Shown here piece by piece: positions 16,179 through 25,319 of a DNA stretch of 64,000 nucleotides. The DNA lies in assembly GCF_000418325.1 (NCBI RefSeq), contig NC_021658.1:4389501-4453500 (forward strand). Direction: 5' to 3'. The notes beneath the pieces were generated by a model. The model was not told where the DNA came from. It saw only the letters and a list, made by a program, of their open reading frames with translations, and did not search any database. The translations under genes were made by a program, and so were the position numbers. The first letter of the stretch is position 1, and each line of letters opens with the position of its first letter. This DNA is from Sorangium cellulosum So0157-2 (GTDB lineage Bacteria > Myxococcota_A > Polyangia > Polyangiales > Polyangiaceae).

Positions 16179-16780
16179 TTCGTCCTCCGGAACTTCTGCA
16201 CGCCGCGACCCCTCAGGCTGGTCACGTAGACGCTCCCGTCCTGACCCACCGCGATCCCGTGCCCCCAGTCGATCTCCCCGGGGCCGTCCCCCGAGGTCCC
16301 CCACCGGTCCACGATCTCCCCACCGAGGTCGATCCGCAGCACATGCCCCCGCGGCCGCTCCGGATCCTGGTCGCCACCGTCGACCACGTAGACATGCCGA
16401 TCGGGCCCGAAGGCGATCGCCCATGGCCGCCCCAGCGCGGCGCTCTTCCACTGCGCGAGGTAGCCGCCGTCCGCGCTGAAGACCTGCACGCGCGCGTTCT
16501 CCCGGTCCGCCACATAGACCCGCCCCTCGTCGTCCGTGGCGATCCCGTGCGGCGTATCGAGCTGCCCCCGCCCGAAGCCCTTCTCCCCCCACTCCGACAG
16601 GAACTCGCCGCCCGCGGAGAAGCGCGCGATGCGAGCGTGGTTGTAGCCGTCCGCCACGTAGACGTCGCCGTCCAGGCCGAAGGCGACGTTCGTCGGCCGA
16701 TCGAGCTGCTCCGGGCTCGCCGCGCACCCGAGCCCCGCGAGCGACGCCAAGAGCCACACGCCGCTCCTCTTCTTCTTCAC
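16175..16780 (-). CDS. NHL-repeat lipoprotein (C-terminal half of a split propeller?)
   Basis: A 201-residue protein beginning VKKKRSGVWLLASLAGLGC: a signal sequence with a lipobox-like GLGC. Three to four NHL beta-propeller blades follow: RPTNVAFGLDGDVYVADGYN, TPHGIATDDEGRVYVADREN, RPWAIAFGPDRHVYVVDGGD and WGHGIAVGQDGSVYVTSL. NHL blades normally come in sixes, and this protein is too short for a closed propeller alone. The upstream gene supplies roughly the missing blades. GTG at 16780 overlaps the upstream stop (GTGA), so the two are translated together. NHL propellers usually bind ligands or partners; no catalytic role can be assigned. Confidence 0.85.
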   Translation of the reverse strand: MKKKRSGVWLLASLAGLGCAASPEQLDRPTNVAFGLDGDVYVADGYNHARIARFSAGGEFLSEWGEKGFGRGQLDTPHGIATDDEGRVYVADRENARVQVFSADGGYLAQWKSAALGRPWAIAFGPDRHVYVVDGGDQDPERPRGHVLRIDLGGEIVDRWGTSGDGPGEIDWGHGIAVGQDGSVYVTSLRGRGVQKFRRTK

Positions 16781-17265
16781 GGCACCTCGCCGAGGGTCAT
16801 GACCACCTTCCCCTCCGCCGTCAGCTTGAACACCCGGTTCTGCTCGGAGTCCGTGACCCACACGAAGCCATCCCGGTCGACCTCGATCCCGTGCGGATAG
16901 ACGAACAACCCCTCACCCCACGCGTCGAGCAGCTCCCCCGTCTCCGGATCGAAGACCAGGATGGTCGCCTCCCCGATCGGCGCGTCGTTGCCCGACGTGC
17001 GCCCGGCCGCATGGCTCACCAGCACGCGCCCGCGCCCGTCCACCGCCACGTCGAGCGCCGGCCCGAACACCATCCCCTCGGGGACGCGCGGCCACCCGTC
17101 CACCACCTCGTACGGCCCCACCGGCGCGTCGTCCGCCGCCGGCGGCCGCGACGTGCACGCCCCCGAGAGCCCGCCCGCCGCGAGCGCGAGCCCCACCGCG
17201 AGCGCGCGCCCCCCGCGGCGCGCCCCAGGGGCCGCCGCCCCATCGCAAAGCAATTCCATATCCAT
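16777..17265 (-). CDS. NHL-repeat lipoprotein resembling the N-terminal part of peptidylamidoglycolate-lyase-like propellers
   Basis: A 162-residue first gene of the operon. A charged, hydrophobic signal sequence with an LSGAC lipobox is followed by VVDGWPRVPEGMVFGPALDV and a blade ending in LFVYPHGIEVDRDGFVWVTD, then QNRVFKLTAEGKVVMTLGEV and stop. That order closely resembles the N-terminal blades of PAL-like NHL enzymes, where the next blade would normally continue after TLGE. Instead the protein stops and a second lipoprotein with the remaining blades starts in a 4-bp overlap. Alternative starts are the ATGs at 17265 and 17259; the former almost touches the palindrome upstream, so the mRNA leader must be very short. 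Confidence 0.82.
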   Translation of the reverse strand: MDMELLCDGAAAPGARRGGRALAVGLALAAGGLSGACTSRPPAADDAPVGPYEVVDGWPRVPEGMVFGPALDVAVDGRGRVLVSHAAGRTSGNDAPIGEATILVFDPETGELLDAWGEGLFVYPHGIEVDRDGFVWVTDSEQNRVFKLTAEGKVVMTLGEVP

Positions 17266-17268
17266 CCG

Positions 17269-17285
17269 GCATAACAGTGTTATGC
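17269..17285. promoter_or_regulatory. Perfect 17-bp palindrome, likely TetR-type operator
   Basis: GCATAACAGTGTTATGC is perfectly symmetric around the central G. It stands in the 65-bp gap between the divergent NHL operon (start 17265) and the TetR-family gene (start 17331) and is AT-rich against a very GC-rich background. Size, symmetry and position match operators of TetR regulators that control a divergent operon and themselves. Confidence 0.72.
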
Positions 17286-17330
17286 TGCACGCGTCAACGG
17301 GCGAAGCACGGACGTGGCAGGATCGCGGGC

Positions 17331-17978
17331 ATGGGTGTGACGGACGCCGATGAGCCGGTGGAGCGCGTGTTCCAGGCGCTCTGCGAGGGTCGGCTGGCGC
17401 GCGACGAGCTCACCGCCCGCAAGATCGCCGCGTTCCTCGGCCAGACGACGATGGTGCTGTACCATCACTTCGGCTCGCTCGATGGGTTCCTCATCCGCGT
17501 CGACGGCGCCGGCTGGCGGCGGCTCGCGGGGCTCCTCGAGGCGCGGGCGCGCGCCGGCGCCGACGCGCGGGCGCTCGCCGTCGCCTATGTCGAGTTCGCG
17601 CTGCGCCACCCGGACCTCTACTGGCTGATGGCCGAGCGCCGCTTCGACCGCGCCCGCCTGCGCGAGGAGGGGCGCCTGCGGCTCGCGCGCCCGCTGTGGA
17701 GCGGCTTCGTGGAGCTCCTGCGCCGCTACGGCAGCGCGCGGCCGGCCGAGGACACCCACGTGCTCTTCGCGGGCCTCCACGGCATCGCGATGCTCGCGCT
17801 GAGCGGGCGCGCCAACCTCGGTGAGGCTCCCGCTAACCTCGGTGAGGCTCCCGCGCCGGACGAGGAGGTGGCGTTCGCCGCGGCGCGACGGCTCGCGGAC
17901 CTCGTGCTCCCCGCCCGCCCGCCCGAGCCGCCCGCACCGCCGACGATCGGCGACCGGGGCCCGCGGCGCAGCGCCTGA
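17331..17978 (+). CDS. TetR-family transcriptional regulator
   Basis: A 215-residue DNA-binding regulator. The N-terminal helix-turn-helix is LTARKIAAFLGQTTMVLYHHFGS, with the usual YHHF recognition-helix end, followed by a helical ligand-binding domain containing YVEFALRHPDLYWLMAE. The ATG at 17331 is preferred; the frame is open upstream, but only into the operator. It diverges from the NHL operon with a perfect palindrome between, so it probably represses both itself and that operon. A 21-bp unit is exactly duplicated at 17814-17855, giving NLGEAPANLGEAPA in the C-terminal domain, a recent in-frame tandem duplication. Confidence 0.88.
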   Translation: MGVTDADEPVERVFQALCEGRLARDELTARKIAAFLGQTTMVLYHHFGSLDGFLIRVDGAGWRRLAGLLEARARAGADARALAVAYVEFALRHPDLYWLMAERRFDRARLREEGRLRLARPLWSGFVELLRRYGSARPAEDTHVLFAGLHGIAMLALSGRANLGEAPANLGEAPAPDEEVAFAAARRLADLVLPARPPEPPAPPTIGDRGPRRSA

Positions 17979-18257
17979 TCCGGTCCTGCCCCAGGCGCCC
18001 GCCGGCGGCCGAGGTCGCGCGCCGTGCTCCGCGCCCGACGCCCGGCGCGCCCGGCTCGCCGCACGGGAAGAACAGGAAAGGGCGTCGAGGCAGGCCTTCG
18101 CGCCGGGCGCATCCGCCCCGCCGACGGGCGCCGGGCGTCGGCGTTGCCCGAGAACGACCGCAGCGCATCGGGCCGCTCCGCTGGGCGGGCCGTGCCATGT
18201 GGGGGAAATCGGCACGTCCTGCGAGCTCGCGGCATCGATCTCCGTTCGGAGGTGCTT

Positions 18258-21200
18258 ATGCGCGCGCGACGCAGGATCGCTTTGTGGCTCGGCGGGGGAT
18301 TGCTCGCCGCCGGCGCGGGTTGCGGCAGCGACGAACCGGAGGCGCCCGGCGCAGCTCGGCTCGCGATCGCCGCGGGCGAGGACCGCGACGTGCACGCGCC
18401 CGACGCGCTCGGCCCCCAGAGCCAGGCGGCGATCGCCGCGAACGCGGACGCGAGCATCCTCGTCGTGACCTACACCGATCCGCGCGGCGCGCTCGCGAGC
18501 CCGATCCGCCTGTCCGGCGTCGCGCGCTCCACCGATCGGGGGAGGTCCTTCGACGAGGTGCTCGACCCGAGCGGCGAGCGCGGGCTGCCCTCGGCGCCAG
18601 GCGGACAGGTGCTCGGCGACCCTCGCGTCGTCCACGATCCGAGCCGCGACGTGTTCATCAGCGCCTCCACCTACGTTCGCCCCGCCGACGGCGTCCAGGG
18701 CCTCTGCATCCATGGCTCGAACCCCGGCAGCGCGGCCGGGACCTCGTGGTCCGCGCCGGTGGAGGTCGCTCCCGCGTTCGTCGCGGGGGAGAGCGCCGAG
18801 CAGGCCTCCATCGACGTCGACGCGGCGACCGGGCGCCTGTCCGTCACCTGGGTCCAGCGCGGCGGCGCGTCGCCCAGGATCCTCTACAGCCACTCCGACG
18901 ATCTCGGCCAGACCTGGTCGCCCGCGGCCGTGCTCGCGCAGGCGCCGGCCGGCGGCGACCTCGACGGGCCGAGCGCGCGCATCCTCCCCGGGGCCATCGA
19001 TCGGGAGTCCATCGTCTATGCCGTCTTCCGCTCCATCGAGCCGGGGACCTCGCTGCGCAACATCGGATGCCGCCGCTCGACCGACGGAGGCGCCACCTGG
19101 GAACCGCTCGTCCTCCTCGACGCGGCCGGCTACCCCCCTGAAGACCAGGTCCTCGGCGTCGACCACGCGAGGAGCTCCCCGTCGATCGACGTCGACCAGG
19201 CCACGGGCCGCGTCTACGTGGTCTATCCGCGGAGCGGCGACCGGGGGACGGGCGACATCGCCCTGCGCTCCTTCACCGAGGAGTGCGCCGCCGGCGACGC
19301 CGTCCTCCTCAACAGCGATCCAGGGCGCGACCGGGCCCAGCTCTTCCCGTTCGTCGCCGTCGACCGAACGACGGGCACCGCGCACGTCGTCTACTACGAC
19401 CAGGATGTCGCCGGCACGGGCGATCTGACCGAGGTCATGCACACCGCGTCGAGCGATCAAGGCGCCGCCTTCAGCCCCCCTGCGCCGATCTCGGACCGCC
19501 CCTTTCACGCGGGCCACGGCAACGACGTCTCCCGGCCGAACCTCGGCGATCGCATCGGCGGCGTGGCGCTCGCCGGCGAGCTCTACAGCGTCTTCGGCAT
19601 GACGGCCGAAAGGCCGCGGTTCGATGAGGGACAGCCGACGTCGACCTCCATGATCGCGCCGAACGTCCACCTCGACGCCCTCGACGAGTTCGCGCGCGTC
19701 CCGCCGCTGCGCGCCGCGGGCACCCGGATCGCGGATCCGGCGTGCGGCGCGCTCGCGAACGAGCGCGTCGATCCGGGGGAGCTCATCGAGGTCCGCGTCT
19801 ACCTCGAGAACTACGTCGCGAACCCGGTCTCGGGCAGCACCACCGTCTCCGGGATCACGGCCACGCTCGAGACGGAGACGCCCGCCGTGACGGTCGCGAG
19901 GGCGAGCGCGACCTACCCCGACATCGAGCCGCTCCGCGTCGCCGCGAGCGACGCGCCGTTCCTCGTCGCCACGGCGCGGGACTTCACCCCCGGCGCGCCG
20001 ATCGATCTGACGCTCACGGTGAGCTCCGCGCAGGGCACGATCGAGCTGCCCATCCAGCTCGAAACGGGCGTGCCCGGCGACGCGGAGGTCCTCCTCGAGG
20101 AGGATTTCGACGACGCGAGCCCGCCCGCGCTCCCCTCGGGCTGGAGGTCGGTGCGCGAGGGCGGGGCGGCCTCCGCGTCGCCGTGGATCGTCGCGCAGAC
20201 GCTGACGTCCGGCAACAACGCCGCGTTTCACGATGAGGAGCCGGCGACGTCGCACGTCGCGCTGGTGTCTCCCGCCGTGACGATCCCGGAGCGCTCCGGG
20301 GAATCGCACGTCACGCTCGACTTCGATCTCACCTACGAGCTGGAGGACGATCCGCGACGGCTCGTCGAGGCGTTCGACGGGCTGACCTTGCGCGTTGAGG
20401 ATCTCACGGCCGGCGCCGCGCCGCGCGCGGTCCTGGCCGAGGCGTTCGCCGAGCAGATCTCGACGGGCGCGACCCACCATTTCCCCAAGCACCTTCCCGC
20501 CAGGGACGACCCGGGATACTTCGGAGATCAGTCGGTCTGGTCGGGGAGCTCCGGCGGGAGCAAGCGCGTGTCGATCCGCTTCCCTGGCGCGGGGCTGCTC
20601 GGGCGGACCGTCCAGCTCCGGTTCGACTACACGCAGGACGACAGCCTGGTCTGCACGGATATCGGGCGCCCCGGGCCGTGCGGCGTCGCGATCGACAACG
20701 TCGTGCTGGCGGCGGTGCCGGTCGCGACAGGGGCCTGCGGGGCGGATCTGGCGCTCACGCTGACGGACGCGCCGGATCCCGTGTCGCCCGGCGCGCAGTT
20801 CGTCGCGACGATCGGCGTCGCCAACCAGGGACCGGGCGACGCGAGCGACGTCGTCGCGACGTACGTCCTGCCGCCCGGGGCGAGCTTCGTCGGCGCCTCC
20901 GGGGCCGACTGGACGTGCAGGGTGGCCACCGAGGGGCTCGTGTGCCGGCGCGCGTCGCTCGCGGCGCTGGAGAGCTCGTCGATCGCGGTCACCCTGACCG
21001 CGCCCGCGCTCACGCCGCCCGCGGTGGCCCTCGAGATCGACAGCACGGCGAAGGTCACCGCGCGAGAGCACGACCCGGCGCCGGAGAACAACCAGGGTGA
21101 GGCCCACACGACCGTCTCCGTACCGACGCGCCTGATCGGCTACCTGACCGTGCTCAGCGAGCGCAAAGCCGGCGACGACGTCTCCTATACGTTGATCATC

Positions 21201-22373
21201 AACAACAAGGGCGGGCGCGTGCAGCCCGACAACCCGGGGTTCGAGTTCGTGGATGTGCTCCCGCCGGAGCTCCTGCTCGAGGGTGCCATCGCCGAGGAGG
21301 GCGCGGTCACGTCCGATCCCGCCACCAACACGATCGGCTGGGACGGCGCCATCGCGCCCGGGGCGTGGATGCTCATCTCGATCGAAGCGACGCTCCGGCC
21401 GCTCACCGAGGGGCTCGTCGTGACGAACCAGGGGACCCTCTTCTTCGACGCCGACTCGGATGGGGTCAACGAGTCGAGCGTGCTGACCGACGAGCCCCTG
21501 TTCGCCGGCGCGACCGATCCGACGGTCTTCACGGTGCGGCCCGCGATCTGCGGAGACGGCGTGCTCGGGCGGGGCGAGTCGTGCGACGACGGCAACCGGC
21601 TCGACGGGGACTGCTGCTCGGCGCAGTGCACCGCCGAGCCCACGACGCTGCTCTGCCGCGTAGCGACCTCTCCCTGCGATCCCGGGGAGTACTGCGACGG
21701 CGCAGGGCGCTGCCCGGCGGACGCGACCCTGCCGGACGGGGATTTTTGCGAAGACTTCGACGTCTGCAATGGCATCGAGCTGTGCTTCCAGGGGGTTTGC
21801 GTGAGCGACATGCCCCTCGACTGCGACGATGGGGATCCGACGACCGCGGACGAGTGCCACCCTCTCTTCGGCTGCCGCAATCTACCGATCACGACGCCGG
21901 AAGTCCCCGTCGACGGGACCGGGGGTGGCGGCAACGTCGGTGGTGGCCGCGACGCGGCCGGCGGCGGCGCAGGCGAGGGCGGCGACGCAGGGCAGGGGGG
22001 CGACGCGAGCGGCGGCGGCGGCGCAGGGCAGGGGGGCGACGCGAGCGGCGGCGGCGGCGCAGGGCAGGGGGGCGACGCGAGCGGCGGCGGCGGCGCCGGC
22101 GCGGGAGCGAGCGGCGGCGGCGGCGCCGGTGGAGGCCGGGATGCGGCCGGCGGGGCAGGGGGAGGAGATCACGCCGGCGGAGGAGCGACCCCAGACGAAT
22201 GCCGCTGCTGCGTCGACATCAACATCAACAACATCAACAACATCAACTGCACAATCGCCGCCGTGAGGGGCGAGGCAGGGCGCGCGCCGGGCCCGTCCCG
22301 CGCGCTCGCGCTCTACGGTCTCCTCCTCGCGCTCGGCAGCGCGCGCCGCGCCCGCCGCGCCCGCCGCGATTGA
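18258..22373 (+). CDS. Giant surface lipoprotein: sialidase-like propeller, DUF11 domains, Myxo cysteine-rich repeats
   Basis: A 1371-residue exported protein. MRARRRIALWLGGGLLAAGA ends in a lipobox-like GAGC. Residues about 40-460 carry BNR/sialidase-like blades (RSTDRGRSFDEV, YSHSDDLGQTWSPA, RRSTDGGATWEPL), but no complete sialidase active site is evident. Two DUF11-like adhesive domains follow (from about residues 830 and 965), then Myxococcus-type cysteine-rich repeats from about residue 1096 (CGDGVLGRGESCDDGN). Next comes a Gly-rich stretch with a 12-residue unit repeated three times and an Asn/Ile run (DININNINNINC). It ends in a hydrophobic helix and an Arg tail (LALYGLLLAL ... RRARRARRD), like a MYXO-CTERM anchor. 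The ATG has GGAGGT four bases upstream. It probably acts in surface binding. Both ends appear anchored, which is odd. Confidence 0.87.
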   Translation: MRARRRIALWLGGGLLAAGAGCGSDEPEAPGAARLAIAAGEDRDVHAPDALGPQSQAAIAANADASILVVTYTDPRGALASPIRLSGVARSTDRGRSFDEVLDPSGERGLPSAPGGQVLGDPRVVHDPSRDVFISASTYVRPADGVQGLCIHGSNPGSAAGTSWSAPVEVAPAFVAGESAEQASIDVDAATGRLSVTWVQRGGASPRILYSHSDDLGQTWSPAAVLAQAPAGGDLDGPSARILPGAIDRESIVYAVFRSIEPGTSLRNIGCRRSTDGGATWEPLVLLDAAGYPPEDQVLGVDHARSSPSIDVDQATGRVYVVYPRSGDRGTGDIALRSFTEECAAGDAVLLNSDPGRDRAQLFPFVAVDRTTGTAHVVYYDQDVAGTGDLTEVMHTASSDQGAAFSPPAPISDRPFHAGHGNDVSRPNLGDRIGGVALAGELYSVFGMTAERPRFDEGQPTSTSMIAPNVHLDALDEFARVPPLRAAGTRIADPACGALANERVDPGELIEVRVYLENYVANPVSGSTTVSGITATLETETPAVTVARASATYPDIEPLRVAASDAPFLVATARDFTPGAPIDLTLTVSSAQGTIELPIQLETGVPGDAEVLLEEDFDDASPPALPSGWRSVREGGAASASPWIVAQTLTSGNNAAFHDEEPATSHVALVSPAVTIPERSGESHVTLDFDLTYELEDDPRRLVEAFDGLTLRVEDLTAGAAPRAVLAEAFAEQISTGATHHFPKHLPARDDPGYFGDQSVWSGSSGGSKRVSIRFPGAGLLGRTVQLRFDYTQDDSLVCTDIGRPGPCGVAIDNVVLAAVPVATGACGADLALTLTDAPDPVSPGAQFVATIGVANQGPGDASDVVATYVLPPGASFVGASGADWTCRVATEGLVCRRASLAALESSSIAVTLTAPALTPPAVALEIDSTAKVTAREHDPAPENNQGEAHTTVSVPTRLIGYLTVLSERKAGDDVSYTLIINNKGGRVQPDNPGFEFVDVLPPELLLEGAIAEEGAVTSDPATNTIGWDGAIAPGAWMLISIEATLRPLTEGLVVTNQGTLFFDADSDGVNESSVLTDEPLFAGATDPTVFTVRPAICGDGVLGRGESCDDGNRLDGDCCSAQCTAEPTTLLCRVATSPCDPGEYCDGAGRCPADATLPDGDFCEDFDVCNGIELCFQGVCVSDMPLDCDDGDPTTADECHPLFGCRNLPITTPEVPVDGTGGGGNVGGGRDAAGGGAGEGGDAGQGGDASGGGGAGQGGDASGGGGAGQGGDASGGGGAGAGASGGGGAGGGRDAAGGAGGGDHAGGGATPDECRCCVDININNINNINCTIAAVRGEAGRAPGPSRALALYGLLLALGSARRARRARRD
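21987..22094 (+). repeat. Three tandem copies of a 36-bp coding repeat
   Basis: Units starting at 21987, 22023 and 22059 begin GCAGGGCAGGGGGGCGACGC and are essentially identical. Each encodes 12 residues of the AGQGGDASGGGG type. The near identity suggests recent expansion. Confidence 0.85.
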
Positions 22374-22414
22374 CGGCGGCGTCGGCGCGCGCCGGCCCGA
22401 GCACGGATGTTCGA

Positions 22415-23776
22415 TCACCGGTAGAGGAAGACGCCCTTCAGGTCCTCGGTCTGCGAGATGGGCGTACCGTCCTTCTTCGAGGTGGCCCTGAACTGGTAGA
22501 TCATCCCCGGCACCAGCGCCGGACCGTCGTACTCGACAGAGACGTTCTCGCTCCCCGACACCTTGGGCACCTCGAGGTTCTCCCAGATCTTCGCCCCGAG
22601 CGCGTCGAACAGCGTCACCTCGTAGAGATCTTCGCTGGAGTCGTCCTCGAAGACGAACGTCGGTGTCCCGCTCACCTCCTCGAGCGAGCGCGCGCCGGGC
22701 GAGGCGACGGCGAGCGCGCCCGTCACCTTGAACGACTCCTGCACCAGCAGATCCTCGCCGGAGACCGTGATGCGCACGATCTCGGTCCCGCCGATCGACG
22801 TGTCGGGATCCCGCACGAGCGCGTCGTTCTCGAAGGCGGCGAGGATGACGTACTCGCCGTCGGGCACCCCGTCGATCGAGAACTCGCCCATCACGCCGCC
22901 CTGCCGGAGCCCGCGCGGCGTCTCGCCGCGGGCGGTCATCTCGTCGAACGTGTCGGCCACGACCAGGATGACCGAGGTCGCGCTCCCGCCGGGCGCGTTC
23001 ACGATCGCGACCTTGCCGCTCACGACCGCCGTGGCCGCTCCGGTCTCGTGCAGATCCACGCCGGCCGTCTCCTTGCCCGCGCCGACGGTCGCGCTCGCCG
23101 TGTCGAGCGCGAGGCCGGCGCCGTAGCCTTTCACCGTGACCTCGCCCGCGGGCACGTTGAAGATCGTGTAGCTGCCGTCGAGATCGGCCGCGCCGGTGGC
23201 GCCGCCCGCGACGAGCAGCGTCCCGCCAGGCTGGTCGGCGCGGACGACCCCGGAGACGGAGCCGAGCCCGTCGCTGTCCGGCAGCGGCAACAGCGCGATC
23301 TCGGTGGCCGCCGACGCGATCCCGAGCGGCTTGCCCGACGCGGTCGCGAGGTCGATGGGCAGCGCGACCCGCGGCGCCTTCGGGAAGGTCTCGTACGCGA
23401 GCGCGTCGGCGCGCAGCGTGACGTCGGTCTTGACCGGCGCCCCGCTGGCGTCGCGCCGCGCGGGCACGGCGAGCTCGTAGCTGCCGTCCGCGCCGGTGAC
23501 GGCGACCCGGGAGATCACCGCGTCGTTCGCGTCCCGGGCGAGCACGCGCGCGCCGGCGATGCCCTTGTCGTCGAGCGAGTCGTAGACGCGGCCCTTCAGG
23601 GTCACCGGATCGAAGCAGGCGGGCTCGGCGCCCTCCACCTCCTCGCACACCTGCGGCGCGGCGCACCCCGTCTGCTCGGCCACCGAGCAGCGCTTCGGCT
23701 GATCCTCGTCGTCGCCGCCACACCCCATCCCCAGCGAGGCGCAGAGCATCCCAACAGCCATCGAGCGCATCCTCAT
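22415..23776 (-). CDS. Lipoprotein with carboxypeptidase-regulatory-like domains
   Basis: A 453-residue lipoprotein. The signal MRMRSMAVGMLCASLGMGC ends in a GMGC lipobox and is followed by an acidic linker. A short cysteine-rich segment (CSVAEQTGCAAPQVCEE) precedes repeated beta-sandwich units with the carboxypeptidase-regulatory-like pattern: LKGRVYDSLDDKGIAGARV then GADGSYELAVPA; VSGVVRADQPGG then DLDGSYTIFNVPAGEVTV; VSGKVAIVNAPGG then FSIDGVPDGEYVILAAF. Such domains are non-catalytic and occur in surface and adhesion proteins. AAGGAG lies eight bases before the ATG at 23776. It converges on the giant lipoprotein gene with a 41-bp gap. Confidence 0.85.
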   Translation of the reverse strand: MRMRSMAVGMLCASLGMGCGGDDEDQPKRCSVAEQTGCAAPQVCEEVEGAEPACFDPVTLKGRVYDSLDDKGIAGARVLARDANDAVISRVAVTGADGSYELAVPARRDASGAPVKTDVTLRADALAYETFPKAPRVALPIDLATASGKPLGIASAATEIALLPLPDSDGLGSVSGVVRADQPGGTLLVAGGATGAADLDGSYTIFNVPAGEVTVKGYGAGLALDTASATVGAGKETAGVDLHETGAATAVVSGKVAIVNAPGGSATSVILVVADTFDEMTARGETPRGLRQGGVMGEFSIDGVPDGEYVILAAFENDALVRDPDTSIGGTEIVRITVSGEDLLVQESFKVTGALAVASPGARSLEEVSGTPTFVFEDDSSEDLYEVTLFDALGAKIWENLEVPKVSGSENVSVEYDGPALVPGMIYQFRATSKKDGTPISQTEDLKGVFLYR

Positions 23777-23891
23777 CGACTCGTCTCCTTTCAAACGATG
23801 TTTCGTCGCCGCAGACACGATGTCTCAGCTCGCGGGCGGTCAGCGCTGCGTCCCCCCCCAAGCTCGTCTCCAGCTCGCGCGGAGGCAAACC

Positions 23892-23942
23892 ACCACGGAG
23901 GCGCCGAGGGCACAGAGGAGAGTTGTAACAAACCTCCGTGTC
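23892..23942. repeat. Short inverted element of the CCACGGAGG type
   Basis: CACGGAGG (23894-23901) pairs with CCTCCGTG (23933-23940); between them lies GAGGGCACAGAGGAGAG. The phrase resembles the element at 25335-25390. It lies in the spacer between two minus-strand genes. Confidence 0.5.
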
Positions 23943-24005
23943 TTCAGCGCTCTTCAGGGCCCCCTCCCTGGCCTGGAATCCAGGGAGAGCTCGCGCTTGT
24001 CGGTG

Positions 24006-25074
24006 CTACTTCACGATGGGCTGGCAGCAGCCCGTGATGCAGTAGTAATCGGCGGCACAAGGCTCCTGGCCGGCGAGCCCGCACGGCTGGACGCCCGGCG
24101 CGCACTGGCCGCCGCCCGGGTCGCCGCCGCCGCTCCCTGCGGCGCCGCCGCCGACCCCGCCGCCGCCGGTGCCGGCCGCGCCGCCGCCGGTCCCTCCGCC
24201 GCCGGCGCCGGTGCCGGTCTCGAAGCAGTCGGCGGGCAGCGTGTCCTTGCCGAGGCACAGCTCGCAGCGGCCGCACTCGTTGAGGCAGGCGTCCACGGGC
24301 GTGCACGGCTCGCAGCGGCTCGGGTCGGAGATGCCGTCGCGCGAGCACGAGCCTTGGCCGGTGCCGTCGGCGTCGGAGCCGAGCCAGACGTAGAGGCCGC
24401 TGCCCGCGGGCAGCTCGCAGCAGCCGAAGCAGTCGCAGCCGTTCGGCGTGAGCGGACCGCAGACATCGTGGCAGGCATCGGACTGCTCCATCTTGAGCTG
24501 GCTGCAGCTCCTGCCCTGGGCGCCCGGCGTCGAGGCCGCAGGGTCGTACGCGCACTTCGACCCGTTGATCGACTCGGGGTGATAGTCGGGCGCGACCTCG
24601 TTCGGATCGCACTGATGGCTCCAGTGGCAATCGTCGTTGCCGGACCCGGAGTCCTGGTCGAAGTAGCAATCGACGGTGCACGCCGGCCCCGCCTGCCCGG
24701 GGATCCCGCCGTAGTAGCTGTCCTCGGTGTTGTCGCACGCGCCGAGGCAGTCCGGGTCCTGCGCGTCGAGGAGCCCGTCCCCGTCGTTGTCGATGAGATC
24801 CCCGCACTGGTACATCTTGCCCTGGCACGTGACGGTGGTCGTCGGGGTCGGGATGACGCCGCCGCCCGCGCCGCCGGTGCCCGCCCCGGCCCCGCCGCCG
24901 CCGCCGCTGGCGCTGCCGCCGCCCGCCGCTGGCGGCGCCGCCGCCGCTGTCGCCCGCGCCCGCGCCGCCGGACGGGGCGGCGCCATCGACGACGCCATCG
25001 CTACAGCCGGCGCCGAACGTGAGCCCGAACAGGGTGGTCAGCAGCGAAAGAGAGAGCGGCAGAGCTAGGCGCAT
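24006..25074 (-). pseudogene. Cysteine-rich lipoprotein gene interrupted by a frameshift
   Basis: The upstream frame starts at 25074 (GGAG five bases before) with MRLALPLSLSLLTTLFGLTF and a GAGC lipobox, then Asp/Gly/Ser linker residues. In the linker the reading frame breaks and continues in another frame as GGGSASGGGGGAGAG. It then runs through VTCQGKMYQCGDLIDNDGDG and a long segment with more than twenty cysteines (for example CDCFGCCEL, CGRCELCLG) to CCITGCCQ-like ends and stop. The break is near 24922-24924, where GGCGGGCGGCGGC has one G more than a regular GGC run. Both halves match one protein type: a surface lipoprotein with disulfide-rich repeats. A true mutation, a phase-variable tract or a sequencing error are all possible. 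Function unknown. Confidence 0.75.
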
Positions 25075-25319
25075 GGTGTCTCCAAAGGTGGCTCCAGACG
25101 ACCCACCCGCAGCGCGGCTGCGGAGCGAGCGTGCCGGCGCGTTCGATGGGAGCAGTTACTCCGCCGCGCAGCCACGGCTCAAGAAAATGCACAGATTGGG
25201 AAAGCGGCCGAGCCCGCCCGGAACCGGCGTGGGGTCATGACCCACCCCGCGCTTGCGGCGATTCCCAAGTAACCACCGAGCGAGCGCCCGCGTCTTTCGT
25301 TCTTCCTGGTTGTGCGACG

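Noticed and set aside
17280..21860. Very long open frame on the minus strand
   Set aside because: It is a GC-rich shadow of the TetR and giant lipoprotein genes; its translation is Arg/Asp/Val filler with no domain, and the plus strand has clear domains and ribosome-binding sites.
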